Part shown: positions 6,714 through 15,920 of the stretch, piece by piece
Position numbering within the stretch: the stretch's first letter is position 1
How the letters are laid out: every line of letters begins with the position of its first letter
Made by a program: the position numbers and the translations under genes
Notes under the pieces: model-generated
The model's database searches: none
Seen by the model: only the letters and a program-made list of their open reading frames with translations
Told to the model about the DNA's origin: nothing
Assembly: GCA_018816735.1 (NCBI GenBank)
Contig: JAHIVH010000015.1
Location: 1 to 38,516, forward strand
DNA length: 38,516 bases
Source: Pseudomonadota bacterium
GTDB lineage: Bacteria > Desulfobacterota > Desulfobacteria > Desulfobacterales > JAHIVH01
Direction: 5' to 3'

Positions 6714-7877
6714 ATGTTGTTGAAAAGACACCCATTCATTTTATTGATTCTCCTTGGGCTATCTGCAGCCTTTGGATGCAACCGCAATGATTCGGATACA
6801 TTTGGTGAAAAGGATATCAGCGATATAAGCTTTATGAGTATCGGCAGTTTTTCCGTTGAACGGATCGCAGACAACTGGACCGAAGTCCGGGACGGGGCCG
6901 GAAGAACCCTTGTTTTGGTCCCCCGGGGGGAAAAAGCACCGGAAGGGTATGAACCGCAACAGGTAGTTCAGGTCCCAGTAAAACGGGTGGTGGCTTATGG
7001 GTATTTTGATATCGCCATCCTGAAAACACTGGGTGTCCTTGAAGACGTCCTGGTGGGTGTCACCGCGGATATCGATGAGTGGACAATCCCGGAAGTGGTT
7101 TCCGGTATGAAATCAGGAAAAATCGCATTTCTGGGCGGTTACAGTGCCATTGATTTTGAACGGCTGAAACAGCAGTCACCGGAACTGGTCCTCACCTGGG
7201 ATCCCTCCATTATTCCCATGATGGATGAAATGGGCGTTGCCTGTGCCATTACTACAACCCCTGTGGCAATGTGTCTGCATGCAAGGATGCGTTTTGTCAG
7301 TTTTCTCGCGCCGTTTTTTAACAAAGAAAAAAAAGCAAAGGAATATTTTGACCGTGTATCGACAGCGCTTTCATCGATTCGTGAAAAGACAAAAAACGTT
7401 GCTCATGAACCAAAGGTCATGTGGGGCGACATATATGAAAAGCGTGTCCTGGTGGAACCGGGTAACGCATGGGTCGGTGAGCTGGTCGGCCTTGCCCAGA
7501 GCGACTATCAGTTTGACGATGTTTATGGCAAATCCTGTATTGAAATATCACTGGAGCGGTTTCTTTACAGCGGAAAAGATGCGGATATTTTTTTTACCTA
7601 CCGCACCGAAAAAACCGGCGCCACGTCAAAGGCCGCTCTGGCAAAAACCAATCCTTTACTGGCCAGAATAAAACCGTTGAAAAACGGAAAGGTTTTTTCT
7701 CCCCTTCCCAACTATGTCCAGTCCGGCGATAAGCTGGATGAGATATTGACCGATATTTCGGCGATCATTCATCCTGAATGCTACCCGGGCCATGCGCTTC
7801 GGTATTTCAGGGAAGTACCGGACAAAGACCCTGTTACACCATTTACTGCCATGAAAAGGATATCCAACATAAAATGA
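6714..7877 (+). CDS. BtuF-like substrate-binding lipoprotein of an ABC importer
   Basis: This is a lipid-anchored periplasmic binding protein of about 387 residues (type III, the cobalamin/siderophore class). The N-terminus MLLKRHPFILLILLGLSAAF ends in a lipobox-like GC. The solute-binding fold then runs from about residue 80 (VKRVVAYGYFDIAILKTLG) through LLARIKPLKNGKVF near the C-terminus. An ATG at 6702 is in frame, but GGAGGA between the two ATGs serves the start at 6714, which also gives a clean lipoprotein signal. Its stop overlaps the permease start (ATGA). The role would be to capture the ligand delivered by the TonB receptors and hand it to the permease. Confidence 0.88.
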   Translation: MLLKRHPFILLILLGLSAAFGCNRNDSDTFGEKDISDISFMSIGSFSVERIADNWTEVRDGAGRTLVLVPRGEKAPEGYEPQQVVQVPVKRVVAYGYFDIAILKTLGVLEDVLVGVTADIDEWTIPEVVSGMKSGKIAFLGGYSAIDFERLKQQSPELVLTWDPSIIPMMDEMGVACAITTTPVAMCLHARMRFVSFLAPFFNKEKKAKEYFDRVSTALSSIREKTKNVAHEPKVMWGDIYEKRVLVEPGNAWVGELVGLAQSDYQFDDVYGKSCIEISLERFLYSGKDADIFFTYRTEKTGATSKAALAKTNPLLARIKPLKNGKVFSPLPNYVQSGDKLDEILTDISAIIHPECYPGHALRYFREVPDKDPVTPFTAMKRISNIK

Positions 7878-8902
7878 CTTCTGAAACAATTCATCTGCAA
7901 AAAAGACAGACATTCTGGTTTATCGTCATCCTGGCCGTTATGGCCGTAACGGTAGCGCTGAATATCATGATCGGTTCCGTATCGATTTCGTTTTCAGACC
8001 TCTCCCATATTGTATCGGCCCATGATACGGCATCAACCGAAGGGTTTATTATATGGAACATCCGCATGCCGAGGGCGATTGCCGCAGTTCTCGGAGGGGC
8101 GTTTCTTTCAGTCGCCGGGTTGCTGCTGCAAGTCTTCTTCAGAAACCCCATTGTAAGCCCATTTATCTTAGGCATCACCCATGGCGCCACATTAATGGTC
8201 TCTATTGTCATGCTGACGGGCCTTACATTGGGCTTCAGCCAAATAAGCCCCTATATCACGACATTGGCTTCTTTTGTAGGCGCCTATGCCGTGCTGGCAA
8301 TTGTGCTGGTGATTGCTACGCGCGTCAAAAACGGAGTGACCCTTTTGATTGTGGGATTGATGATGGGATATCTATGCCATGCAGTGACCAGTATGCTGCT
8401 TGCTTTTGCGGAAAAAGAAAAAATCAAGGGATTCGTGTTGTGGCAACTGGGCAGTTTTTCCGGATTTCAGTGGAACGAAATTCAGCTTATGACGATTATC
8501 GGCGGATTATTGCTGGTACTGGTATACGGGCTGGGTAAACCCCTGAATGCTTTTCTTTTGGGCGAAGACTATGCCTCGTCCATGGGCGTCAACATTCGTC
8601 TGTTCCGCATCCTGATACTGCTGTGCGCCTGTGCCCTGGCTGGAATGATTACCGCCGTGGCCGGACCGGTGGCGTTTATCGGACTGGCGGTTCCGCATAT
8701 GGCCCGGCTTTGCTTCAATACGTCGGACAACCGCATCCTTGTTCCGGGATGTGTTCTTTTAGGCGGGTTGATCACCAGCTTGTGTGACTTTATCGCCCGC
8801 ATGGTGTTTTCACCGGTGGAACTGCCCATCAGCGCGATCACGGCATTTTTCGGGGCGCCCATTGTGTTAAGCTTATTATTGAAAAGGAAGGTCAGCATAT
8901 GA
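7874..8902 (+). CDS. btuC: BtuC-like permease of an ABC importer (FecCD family)
   Basis: This is an inner-membrane permease of about 342 residues with around ten hydrophobic helices. FecCD/BtuC hallmarks are present: IRMPRAIAAVLGGAFLSVAG near residue 60, FRNPIVSPFILGITHGA, and GPVAFIGLAVPHMARL near residue 270. The start is the ATG overlapping the upstream stop (ATGA at 7874-7877); longer open sequence upstream lies inside the binding-protein gene and is not coding. Its stop overlaps the ATPase start at 8899, so binding protein, permease and ATPase are translationally coupled. The substrate is most likely cobalamin given riboswitch control; siderophore or heme importers of the same family cannot be excluded from sequence alone. 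Confidence 0.9.
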   Translation: MTSETIHLQKRQTFWFIVILAVMAVTVALNIMIGSVSISFSDLSHIVSAHDTASTEGFIIWNIRMPRAIAAVLGGAFLSVAGLLLQVFFRNPIVSPFILGITHGATLMVSIVMLTGLTLGFSQISPYITTLASFVGAYAVLAIVLVIATRVKNGVTLLIVGLMMGYLCHAVTSMLLAFAEKEKIKGFVLWQLGSFSGFQWNEIQLMTIIGGLLLVLVYGLGKPLNAFLLGEDYASSMGVNIRLFRILILLCACALAGMITAVAGPVAFIGLAVPHMARLCFNTSDNRILVPGCVLLGGLITSLCDFIARMVFSPVELPISAITAFFGAPIVLSLLLKRKVSI

Positions 8903-10125
8903 ACCAGGTCAATTCATCGGTCAATCAGACTGTTTTACAGGTGGATCATCTCAGTGTCGGCTACAAGGATAAAACCGTTCTCAGGGAATTGTCCTTCCAG
9001 GTTGAAAAAGGCGGGTTTGTTTCTCTCCTCGGGCCAAACGGTGCCGGAAAAACGACCTTGCTTCGAACCCTTTCAAGGCACTTATCGCCCCTTTACGGCA
9101 CAGTGCTTGTCGATCAGGCGGATCTGAAAAAACTGACCCAGAAAGAGCTGGCCAAAACCATGTCCGTGGTCCTGACGGAAAAAGTCACGCCACCCTTTTT
9201 CCGGGCCTGGGATTTTGTCGCCATGGGGCGTTACCCCCATACGGGATTCATGGGGAAACTCACGGCATCGGATGAAAAAGCCGTGATGGAAGCGCTTGCC
9301 ATGGTGCATGCGGAGAATCTCCTGTTCCGGGACATCAATACTTTAAGTGACGGTGAACGCCAGAAAATTCTCATTGCACGGGCCCTTGCCCAGGACCCGG
9401 CGATCATACTCCTGGATGAACCCACCATGCATCTGGACCTGAAACACCGGATGGAGGTCATGACGATTCTCCAGTCCCTGTGCAGGGAAAAAGGGATTAC
9501 GGTTGTGGCATCGCTCCATGATGTGGATATTGCCGCCAAGATTTCAGATAAAGTCGCGCTCGTCAAGGATTCACAGATTATAGCCTGGGGTGAGCCGGAA
9601 AATGTCCTGTCCACCGATTCGGTCTCTGCGCTTTATGATTTCAAAGGCGCTTCTTTTAACCGGTATCTGGGAAGCATCGAGATCAGGGGAAATGGGGCCG
9701 GAAAACCCGTATTTGTGGTGGCTGGCATGAGTAGTGCGGCGATATTGTACCGGCTTCTGTCCAAACGGGGATTTTCAATTATCACCGGCATCCTGCATGA
9801 AAACGATCTGGATTTTTTTGTGGCGGAGTCCATTGGTGCTGAAAATTATTCCCAGCCCCCGATGACATCGATCACGACAGAAACGATTCAGAAGGCAAAA
9901 AAACGTATTGCCGCATGCACCTGTGTGATCGATACCGGCTTTCCCTTAGGGGATCTCAATCATGGAAATGCTGAATTGTTCAAAGCAGCTCTTGAAATGG
10001 GCAGTCCCCTCTATACGTTACGAAAAGATGATTATTTTTCTCAGCCGGCGCCTGCATCCGGAGGGTGTGTATTTCCGTGTAACAGTGAATCTCAACTGGT
10101 GTCATTACTGGAACAACAGCTTTAA
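8899..10125 (+). CDS. btuD: BtuD-like ABC ATPase with a C-terminal accessory domain
   Basis: The first 250 residues are a standard importer ATPase: Walker A GPNGAGKTT (45-53), signature LSDGERQK (149-156) and Walker B IILLDEPT (169-176), followed by a switch histidine (SLHDVD). It powers the BtuC-like permease upstream. The protein is 408 residues long, about 150 more than a usual BtuD. The extra part (about 254-408) has a Rossmann-like pattern (VFVVAGMSSAAILYRLLSKR) and several cysteines (ACTCV, GGCVFPC). I do not recognise a catalytic site in it. It may sense or handle the imported ligand. The strong AAGGAAGG ribosome binding site fixes the start, which overlaps the permease stop. Confidence 0.9.
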   Translation: MNQVNSSVNQTVLQVDHLSVGYKDKTVLRELSFQVEKGGFVSLLGPNGAGKTTLLRTLSRHLSPLYGTVLVDQADLKKLTQKELAKTMSVVLTEKVTPPFFRAWDFVAMGRYPHTGFMGKLTASDEKAVMEALAMVHAENLLFRDINTLSDGERQKILIARALAQDPAIILLDEPTMHLDLKHRMEVMTILQSLCREKGITVVASLHDVDIAAKISDKVALVKDSQIIAWGEPENVLSTDSVSALYDFKGASFNRYLGSIEIRGNGAGKPVFVVAGMSSAAILYRLLSKRGFSIITGILHENDLDFFVAESIGAENYSQPPMTSITTETIQKAKKRIAACTCVIDTGFPLGDLNHGNAELFKAALEMGSPLYTLRKDDYFSQPAPASGGCVFPCNSESQLVSLLEQQL

Positions 10126-10127
10126 CC

Positions 10128-11135
10128 ATGGAAATCCGCTATTTGATATTGCTGCTCACCGATTGGTGTAATTTGAACTGCGCCTGCTGCTATCGCGGCA
10201 AGACATCCGATGCCAAGGACATGTCCATGGATCTTCTGGAAAAAAGCCTCATGCAGTTTGTTCCTGTGGAAAGTCCCTGCCATGTGCAGCTTAGCGGGGG
10301 GGAACCCACAATGGTTCCCGATTTGATCGAAGAAACCGCAAAGACGCTGCAAAAAAAAAGACCCCATGCCACATTGGGCATTCAAACCAATGCAACGTTG
10401 CTCGATCGTTCACTGGTCCGGCTCTTTTCCAAATACAACATTCAGGTGGGCGTCAGCCTCGACGGTCCGCCTGATATCCAGGAACAGCTCCGGGGGAATG
10501 CCGCGGCAACCCTGAAAGGACTGAAACTCCTGGAAGCGGAAAACGTTCCGTTCCGGGTAACCACGGTCATCAGCAACAGGAACATCGATTGTCTGGACAA
10601 GCTTGTGTTGATGCTGGGCGGATTTTCAACTGCACGGGGAATCGGTCTTGATCTTTTGATTCATAAAGGAAATGCCGCTACATCCAGCTCGGTTTTCCCG
10701 GCAACCCCCGAACAAACGGCGGACGGAATAAACCGCATGATGACCGCTTTTCAGATGATCAACCGGAATCGGCGCGAAAAACTGGAACTGCGTGAGGAGA
10801 AAACCGTTACAAATGCCGTCAGAGGAAAAAGTCCCGCCTGCTTTTGCCATGCAGGAAAAGGTGAAAGTCTGGCGGTTTGCCCGGACGGCTCGCTTTATCC
10901 ATGCAGCCAGACCGCTTGCGACCCCCGGTTTTTTATGGGAACGCTCGATAACCCAAACATTGTCCCGGCAGGCTTGCTGAGGGAGTTCGCGCTGTCCACC
11001 GAGGATTGCGGCGATTGTCCGCTCTCGGGCCAGTGTCCCGGTGATTGCTACAGCAGACAGTACTTCAACCACGGTGAGAATCGTGAACTCATCTGCACCC
11101 TGTACCAAACACTGTTTAAATTAATCAGGGATTAG
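10128..11135 (+). CDS. radical SAM/SPASM-type enzyme of unknown substrate
   Basis: This 335-residue protein has the radical SAM cluster motif CNLNCACC with C14, C18 and C21 binding the [4Fe-4S] cluster, followed by LSGGEPT (SAM binding) near residue 63 and VGVSLDGPPDIQE further on. The C-terminal third is cysteine-rich (CFCH, AVCPDGSLYPCSQTAC, CGDCPLSGQCPGDC), the pattern of a SPASM domain with auxiliary Fe-S clusters. Such enzymes usually modify peptides or proteins. From memory, SPASM proteins called CbpB occur next to cobalt and corrinoid genes in methanogens, and this one has similar context. No precursor peptide is visible next to it. It starts 2 bp after the ABC ATPase stop, and its own stop codon lies at the very start of a dispersed repeat. 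Confidence 0.85.
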   Translation: MEIRYLILLLTDWCNLNCACCYRGKTSDAKDMSMDLLEKSLMQFVPVESPCHVQLSGGEPTMVPDLIEETAKTLQKKRPHATLGIQTNATLLDRSLVRLFSKYNIQVGVSLDGPPDIQEQLRGNAAATLKGLKLLEAENVPFRVTTVISNRNIDCLDKLVLMLGGFSTARGIGLDLLIHKGNAATSSSVFPATPEQTADGINRMMTAFQMINRNRREKLELREEKTVTNAVRGKSPACFCHAGKGESLAVCPDGSLYPCSQTACDPRFFMGTLDNPNIVPAGLLREFALSTEDCGDCPLSGQCPGDCYSRQYFNHGENRELICTLYQTLFKLIRD

Positions 11136-11221
11136 GAATTAATAATTAGGAATTGAGGCATCGCTCACGCTCTGTCTTTTCAAAATATGACAGAATACCT
11201 TCATTCCTAATTCCTAATTCT
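11131..11221 (+). repeat. dispersed palindromic repeat, copy A
   Basis: An element of about 90 bp has arms rich in ATTAGGAATT (left) and TTCCTAATTCCTAATTC (right) that can fold into a long hairpin. Between the arms are GAGGCATCGCT and TATGACAGAATAC. Copies B (15024-15109, opposite orientation) and C (17365-17466) share these blocks. Copy A begins within the stop codon of the SPASM gene and fills most of the gap before cobN, leaving only the cobN ribosome binding site. Confidence 0.8.
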
Positions 11222-11243
11222 TATTTACCATCCCGGAGGATTT

Positions 11244-14200
11244 ATGAACGCATACACACTTTGCTACTACAGCGCCACGTCCATGGAAATCGACTCCCTT
11301 TCACAGGGAGTTCGGCAATATCAGGACCATAACGGCCGAATCCGGGTTCTGGCCAGGACCCAGACCCAGCTTTTCGATAACAGCCGGATCGAATCTTTTG
11401 TGAAAACCGCCATGGAGGCGGATGTGATCATTATTTCCCTCCACGGCGGAAAGGCCTCTTTTCCCGGATTCGACGCATTCATCGAGGCCATGAGCACAAA
11501 GGATAAGGACCGGCCCGGGCCTTATATCCATATACAGCCCACAGGCGGCGACGAAGATGCCCTGGAGCTGGCGCGAGCCCATTCAACCGGATTCGGCGAA
11601 AAAAGCTGGGACTGGATCAACCGCTATCTGTCATTCGGAGGCCATATCAATTTCCGCAACCTCATGATCTATCTCCACAACCTGCTTTTCCGGGAAAACG
11701 AAACCGTTGCGGAGCCATTGAAACTCCCCCATGAAGGGGTATATCATCCGGACATACCGGGCATACCGGAGCTCTCTCACTATCTGGAAACACGGGTGGA
11801 CCCTGAAAAACCCACGGTGGGGTTATGGTTCAACCAGACATACTGGCTCAATAACAACCTTGCCCACATCGACGCCATCATACGGGATGTGGAAAAAAAA
11901 GGCGCCAACATTATCCCGGTGTTTCACTTGAGATACAAGGATGTCACAAAGGGGAACAGAGGCGCAGACCATATCATAAATCATTTTTTCATGGAAAACG
12001 ACCGGCCCATAATCGACGTCCTCATCAGCCCCATGATGTTTTCCCTCTCTCTGGCCGACCCTGACTATAAGGAATTGTTTCCCAAACTGGGCGTCCCTGT
12101 CATCCAGGCCATGACCACCATGCAACCGGCCCTTCAGTGGCGGGAAAGCATCCAGGGGATGTCCACCATGGAGGTCTCCTACACAGCAGCCCAACCTGAA
12201 TTTGACGGCAATTTGATCACCGTGCCCATAGCATCAAGGGAACAGGAGGAGACCGATCCCTTGACCGGCGCCCTGATCACCCGGTATATGCCCATTTCCG
12301 AGCGCATCGGAAAAATGGTGGATCTCTCCCTGAACTGGGCCAGGCTGCGAAAGAAAGAAAACGCTGAACGCAGGATCGCCATTATCTTTCACCATTATCC
12401 ACCCCGGAACGACCGTATCGGCTGTGCTGCGGGGCTGGACAGCTTTGAAAGCGTCAAGCGCCTTTTGGATACCATGAAAGAAGACGGATATACCATCGAC
12501 CGGACATTTGAAAACGGCGATGAACTGGCCAAAGAGATTTTGAACCGGATGACCTGCGACCAGAGATGGCTTTTGCCTGAACAGATGGCGGAAAGATGTG
12601 ATGCCCGTGCGGTTAGAAAGGATTATTCCCCCTGGCATCAAGGGCTTCCTGAAGCCATCCGGAAAAAAATGGTCGAAGACTGGGGAGAGATGCCGGGCGA
12701 TCTTTTTGTCCATAAGGATGAAATGATGTTCGCCGGTTTTATGAACGGCAACGTGTTTATTTCAGTTCAGCCGCCCAGGGGCTATTTTGAAAACATCGAT
12801 AAAATTTATCATGACATGTATCTTTCCCCGCCCCATCACTACCTGGCCCAGTATCGTTATATCAAGCATGTGTTCAAGGCGGACGCGGTCATGCATGTGG
12901 GCAAGCACGGCTCCCTGGAATGGCTTCCGGGTAAAGCCCTGGGCCTTTCAGAAGCATGTTACCCGGATCTGTCCATCATGGATCTGCCTAATGTCTATCC
13001 ATACATCATCAACGATCCCGGTGAAGGCACTCAGGCCAAACGAAGGTCCTATTGCTGTATCATCGATCACCTGACACCGGTGTTTACCAATGCCGATCTT
13101 TATGAAGATTTGTCCAAGGTGGACAACCTTTTAAAGGAGTATCAGGATGCAGTGCGTGAAGATCCCGGAAAAGTGCCGGTTTTGAAGACCATGGTATGGG
13201 AGGCGGTCACCGGGGCGAGCCTGGACAAAGACCTTTCGACAGATGAAGAAACGGTTATGGCCGACTTCGACGGTTTCCTGGAAAACCTCCATTCCTATCT
13301 GTCCGAACTCTCCGATACCATGATCGGCGACGGTCTTCACATCATGGGAACACCACCTGCAAACGAACGGCTCGTGGAATTCCTGGTTCAGTTGACACGG
13401 GTTTCAAACGGTTCCGTTCCCTCCTTGCGGGAGTCCGTGGTCACGGCCATGGGATATGACTATGACATGCTCCTTGAAAACAGGGGAAAAGTCATTTGCA
13501 AGGAAAAACAGGCCACCGGTGGAAAGATCATTCAGGAAGCCCATGAAACGGCATTGACCCTGGTCACCAAACTATACAAAAGCGGGTTTGATAACAATGC
13601 GATTTCCCATATTGTTTCGACGTATCTGAAAAAGCCAAGCAAGGATATTGAGGAGGTGCTGGGCTATATTGCGGAAATCCTGGTGCCGAAAATCGGCCAA
13701 ACCACCGAAGAAATCGATGCAAGCCTCCTCGCATTCCGCGGCCGGTTTGTCGAGCCTGGCCCCTCAGGCGCTCCCACCCGGGGACAGGCGGACATCCTAC
13801 CTACCGGCCGCAATTTTTACTCGGTTGACCCCAACAAAATCCCCAGCCCCGGCGCATGGGAGGTGGGGAAGAGGCTGGGTGACGCTCTGATCGAACGGTA
13901 CCTTGAGGAAACCGGCAAATACCCGGAAAGCATTGGCATCATCGTATATGGTACCGCCACCATGCGATCCAGGGGTGACGATATCGCCGAAATTTTTTAT
14001 CTTTTAGGCGTCCGGCCGGTCTGGCATAAATCAAACGGCACGGTTATGGGGCTGGAGATAATTCCATCGAAAGAACTGGGAAGACCCCGCCTGGATGTCG
14101 TGCCCCGAATATCCGGATTTTTCCGCGACTCTTTTCCGCTTCTGGTGGAGCGAATCGACGAAGCGGTTCGCATGGTCGCAACGCTTACGGAATCTCCTGA

Positions 14201-15014
14201 AACCAACATGATAAGGCGACATGTACTCAAGGATGTTGCAAACTATGAAGCTCAAGGAATGAATGCGGATCAGGCATTCCGGGAAGCCACTTTCCGGGTC
14301 TTTGGCTGTCCGCCCGGCACCTACGGGGCAGGTGTCGCCGAACTGGTTGAATCCAAAAACTGGAAAACCCAGGAAGACTTGGGCAACAATTACATCCGCT
14401 ACTCCGGCCATGCTTATGGAAAAGGAAGCTACGGCAGCCATAAACCGGACACGTTCCGAACCCTTCTTTCGCGCATGGATGTCACGGTGAAAAATGAAGA
14501 TTCCAGAGAGTATGACATGATGTCCTGCACCGATTATTACAATTACTATGGCGGTCTGATCGTGGCCTCTAAAACCGTTCGGGGCGTCCTTCCCTTTGCC
14601 ATGATGGGCGACAGCGCAGATCCCAAACGGGTCAAAATGCGCACTACGTTTGAGGAGGCCAAACATGTGTTAAGGTCCCGTCTGACCAACCCCAAATGGC
14701 TGGAAGGAATGATGCGCCACGGATACAAAGGTGCCGGTGACATATCCCACATGATGGACGTGGTTCTTGGCTGGGACGCCACGGCGGAAGTGATCGACGA
14801 CTGGATGTATGAGCGGATTGCAGAAAAATACGTGTTTGACGAGAAAATTTCCGAATGGATGAAAGAAGTCAATCCCTATGCCCGCCAGAACATTCTGGAC
14901 AAACTCCTGGAAGCCATCAGCCGGGATATGTGGGAGGCGGATCAGGAAATGGAGGAGCGCCTCAAGGAGGCATATCTCGAGATGGAAGGGCAGATCGAGG
15001 AAATTAACGAATGA
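11244..15014 (+). CDS. cobN: CobN/BchH-family chelatase large subunit
   Basis: This is a 1256-residue class I chelatase large subunit. In CobN and BchH/ChlH this subunit binds the tetrapyrrole and metal while an AAA+ motor complex uses ATP. The signature block HVGKHGSLEWLPGK lies at about 549-562 and is followed by LPNVYPYIINDPGEGTQAKR; the C-terminal part has ESIGIIVYGTATMRSRGDD. Length fits CobN (about 1,200-1,300). ATG 11244 has GGAGGA four bases upstream. The ChlI- and ChlD-like motor subunits are at 20530-23613. Classical CobN inserts cobalt late in the aerobic pathway, but this window carries the anaerobic pathway with an early cobaltochelatase. The substrate is therefore uncertain, and reverse (metal-removing) use is possible, as reported for the CobN relative HmuS in heme operons. 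Confidence 0.92.
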   Translation: MNAYTLCYYSATSMEIDSLSQGVRQYQDHNGRIRVLARTQTQLFDNSRIESFVKTAMEADVIIISLHGGKASFPGFDAFIEAMSTKDKDRPGPYIHIQPTGGDEDALELARAHSTGFGEKSWDWINRYLSFGGHINFRNLMIYLHNLLFRENETVAEPLKLPHEGVYHPDIPGIPELSHYLETRVDPEKPTVGLWFNQTYWLNNNLAHIDAIIRDVEKKGANIIPVFHLRYKDVTKGNRGADHIINHFFMENDRPIIDVLISPMMFSLSLADPDYKELFPKLGVPVIQAMTTMQPALQWRESIQGMSTMEVSYTAAQPEFDGNLITVPIASREQEETDPLTGALITRYMPISERIGKMVDLSLNWARLRKKENAERRIAIIFHHYPPRNDRIGCAAGLDSFESVKRLLDTMKEDGYTIDRTFENGDELAKEILNRMTCDQRWLLPEQMAERCDARAVRKDYSPWHQGLPEAIRKKMVEDWGEMPGDLFVHKDEMMFAGFMNGNVFISVQPPRGYFENIDKIYHDMYLSPPHHYLAQYRYIKHVFKADAVMHVGKHGSLEWLPGKALGLSEACYPDLSIMDLPNVYPYIINDPGEGTQAKRRSYCCIIDHLTPVFTNADLYEDLSKVDNLLKEYQDAVREDPGKVPVLKTMVWEAVTGASLDKDLSTDEETVMADFDGFLENLHSYLSELSDTMIGDGLHIMGTPPANERLVEFLVQLTRVSNGSVPSLRESVVTAMGYDYDMLLENRGKVICKEKQATGGKIIQEAHETALTLVTKLYKSGFDNNAISHIVSTYLKKPSKDIEEVLGYIAEILVPKIGQTTEEIDASLLAFRGRFVEPGPSGAPTRGQADILPTGRNFYSVDPNKIPSPGAWEVGKRLGDALIERYLEETGKYPESIGIIVYGTATMRSRGDDIAEIFYLLGVRPVWHKSNGTVMGLEIIPSKELGRPRLDVVPRISGFFRDSFPLLVERIDEAVRMVATLTESPETNMIRRHVLKDVANYEAQGMNADQAFREATFRVFGCPPGTYGAGVAELVESKNWKTQEDLGNNYIRYSGHAYGKGSYGSHKPDTFRTLLSRMDVTVKNEDSREYDMMSCTDYYNYYGGLIVASKTVRGVLPFAMMGDSADPKRVKMRTTFEEAKHVLRSRLTNPKWLEGMMRHGYKGAGDISHMMDVVLGWDATAEVIDDWMYERIAEKYVFDEKISEWMKEVNPYARQNILDKLLEAISRDMWEADQEMEERLKEAYLEMEGQIEEINE

Positions 15015-15023
15015 GACAAGCTG

Positions 15024-15109
15024 AATTAATCAGGAATGAGGAATAAAGGTATGTGTCAATTATAAAAAGACGGAGCGGAGCGATTCCTCAATTCCTAATT
15101 CCTAATTAA
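15024..15109 (-). repeat. dispersed palindromic repeat, copy B
   Basis: This is an inverted copy of the element at 11131-11221. Its reverse complement reads TAATTAGGAATTAGGAATTG, then GAGGAATCGCTCCGCTCCGT and a diverged right arm. It fills the space between cobN and the DUF3450 gene. With copy A it flanks cobN as an inverted pair. It may act in the mRNA as a stabilising or processing hairpin, or simply be a REP/MITE-like passenger. Confidence 0.75.
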
Positions 15110-15126
15110 ATAAAAAGGATTTTACA

Positions 15127-15909
15127 ATGCAAATTAAAACCATATTACAAAAAGCCACCGGCTTTGCCGTGTTCATGATAGTGGTAATACTGGTGCCGGC
15201 TCGTGCTGAAGAAGGACTGACCGATAAAATTAAAAAACCGCTGGATCAAGCCATTACCACACGCCAGGATAGCCAGAAAGAACTGGATCAGTGGGAACAG
15301 GAACGACTCCGTTTGCAGGTGGAGTTCGAAGGGCTGACAAGGAAAAACGAGGTCCTTACGAAACAGGACGAAGCGCTCAAAAAGCAGGTGGCCGCAAGGG
15401 AGACCCTGAATGCATCCCTTGTGGAACGTGAGCGGGAAAGCCGAAAAATTGCCCAGGAAATTGTTCCCTTTCTTGAAGATCTCCATACCCGCATTTCCGA
15501 ATTTATTGCCTCAGATATACCGTTTCTTTCAGAGGAACGGAAAGGCCGTATCAACCGTCTGGAAAAGGTGCTTTCCGATATGGAAGTCGGTGCGGCGGAG
15601 AAATTCAGAAAATTTATGGAAACGCTTTTCATCGAAGCGGAATACGGCAACACCATTGAAGTGTACCAGGAAAAAATCATCATCGAAAACGAGGAAATTC
15701 TGGGTGATGTTTTCAGGCTGGGACGGATCAGCCTGTTCTTTCTCTCTCTCGATCAAACGATCCCGGCCTGTTACAATGTGGCGGATAAAAAATGGACGGT
15801 GCTGGATGACCGGTATACAGCGGATATTCATGCTGCCATTGAAATGGGGAGTAAACGAAGACCGGTGGAACTCTTATGCCTGCCTTTAGGAAAGATCGCC
15901 GCACAATAA
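15127..15909 (+). CDS. DUF3450-family periplasmic protein of a TonB2-type system
   Basis: This 260-residue exported protein has a signal peptide (MQIKTILQKATGFAVFMIVV, cleavage near ARA). A long coiled coil follows (about 35-110, rich in E, K, Q and R with LTRKNEVLTKQDEALKKQV), then a compact C-terminal domain (LSLDQTIPACYNVADKKW). This is the pattern of DUF3450 proteins, which stand first in TonB2 operons (DUF3450, ttpC, exbB, exbD, tonB, TPR) known from Vibrio. The exact role is not established; it probably works in the periplasm with TtpC. AAGGA precedes the ATG. The next start is 11 bp downstream. Confidence 0.82.
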   Translation: MQIKTILQKATGFAVFMIVVILVPARAEEGLTDKIKKPLDQAITTRQDSQKELDQWEQERLRLQVEFEGLTRKNEVLTKQDEALKKQVAARETLNASLVERERESRKIAQEIVPFLEDLHTRISEFIASDIPFLSEERKGRINRLEKVLSDMEVGAAEKFRKFMETLFIEAEYGNTIEVYQEKIIIENEEILGDVFRLGRISLFFLSLDQTIPACYNVADKKWTVLDDRYTADIHAAIEMGSKRRPVELLCLPLGKIAAQ

Positions 15910-15920
15910 GGAGCTTAAAA

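Noticed and set aside
14031..14666. Long minus-strand open frame (211 codons) opposite cobN
   Set aside because: Fully antisense to conserved CobN sequence, with no protein family features.
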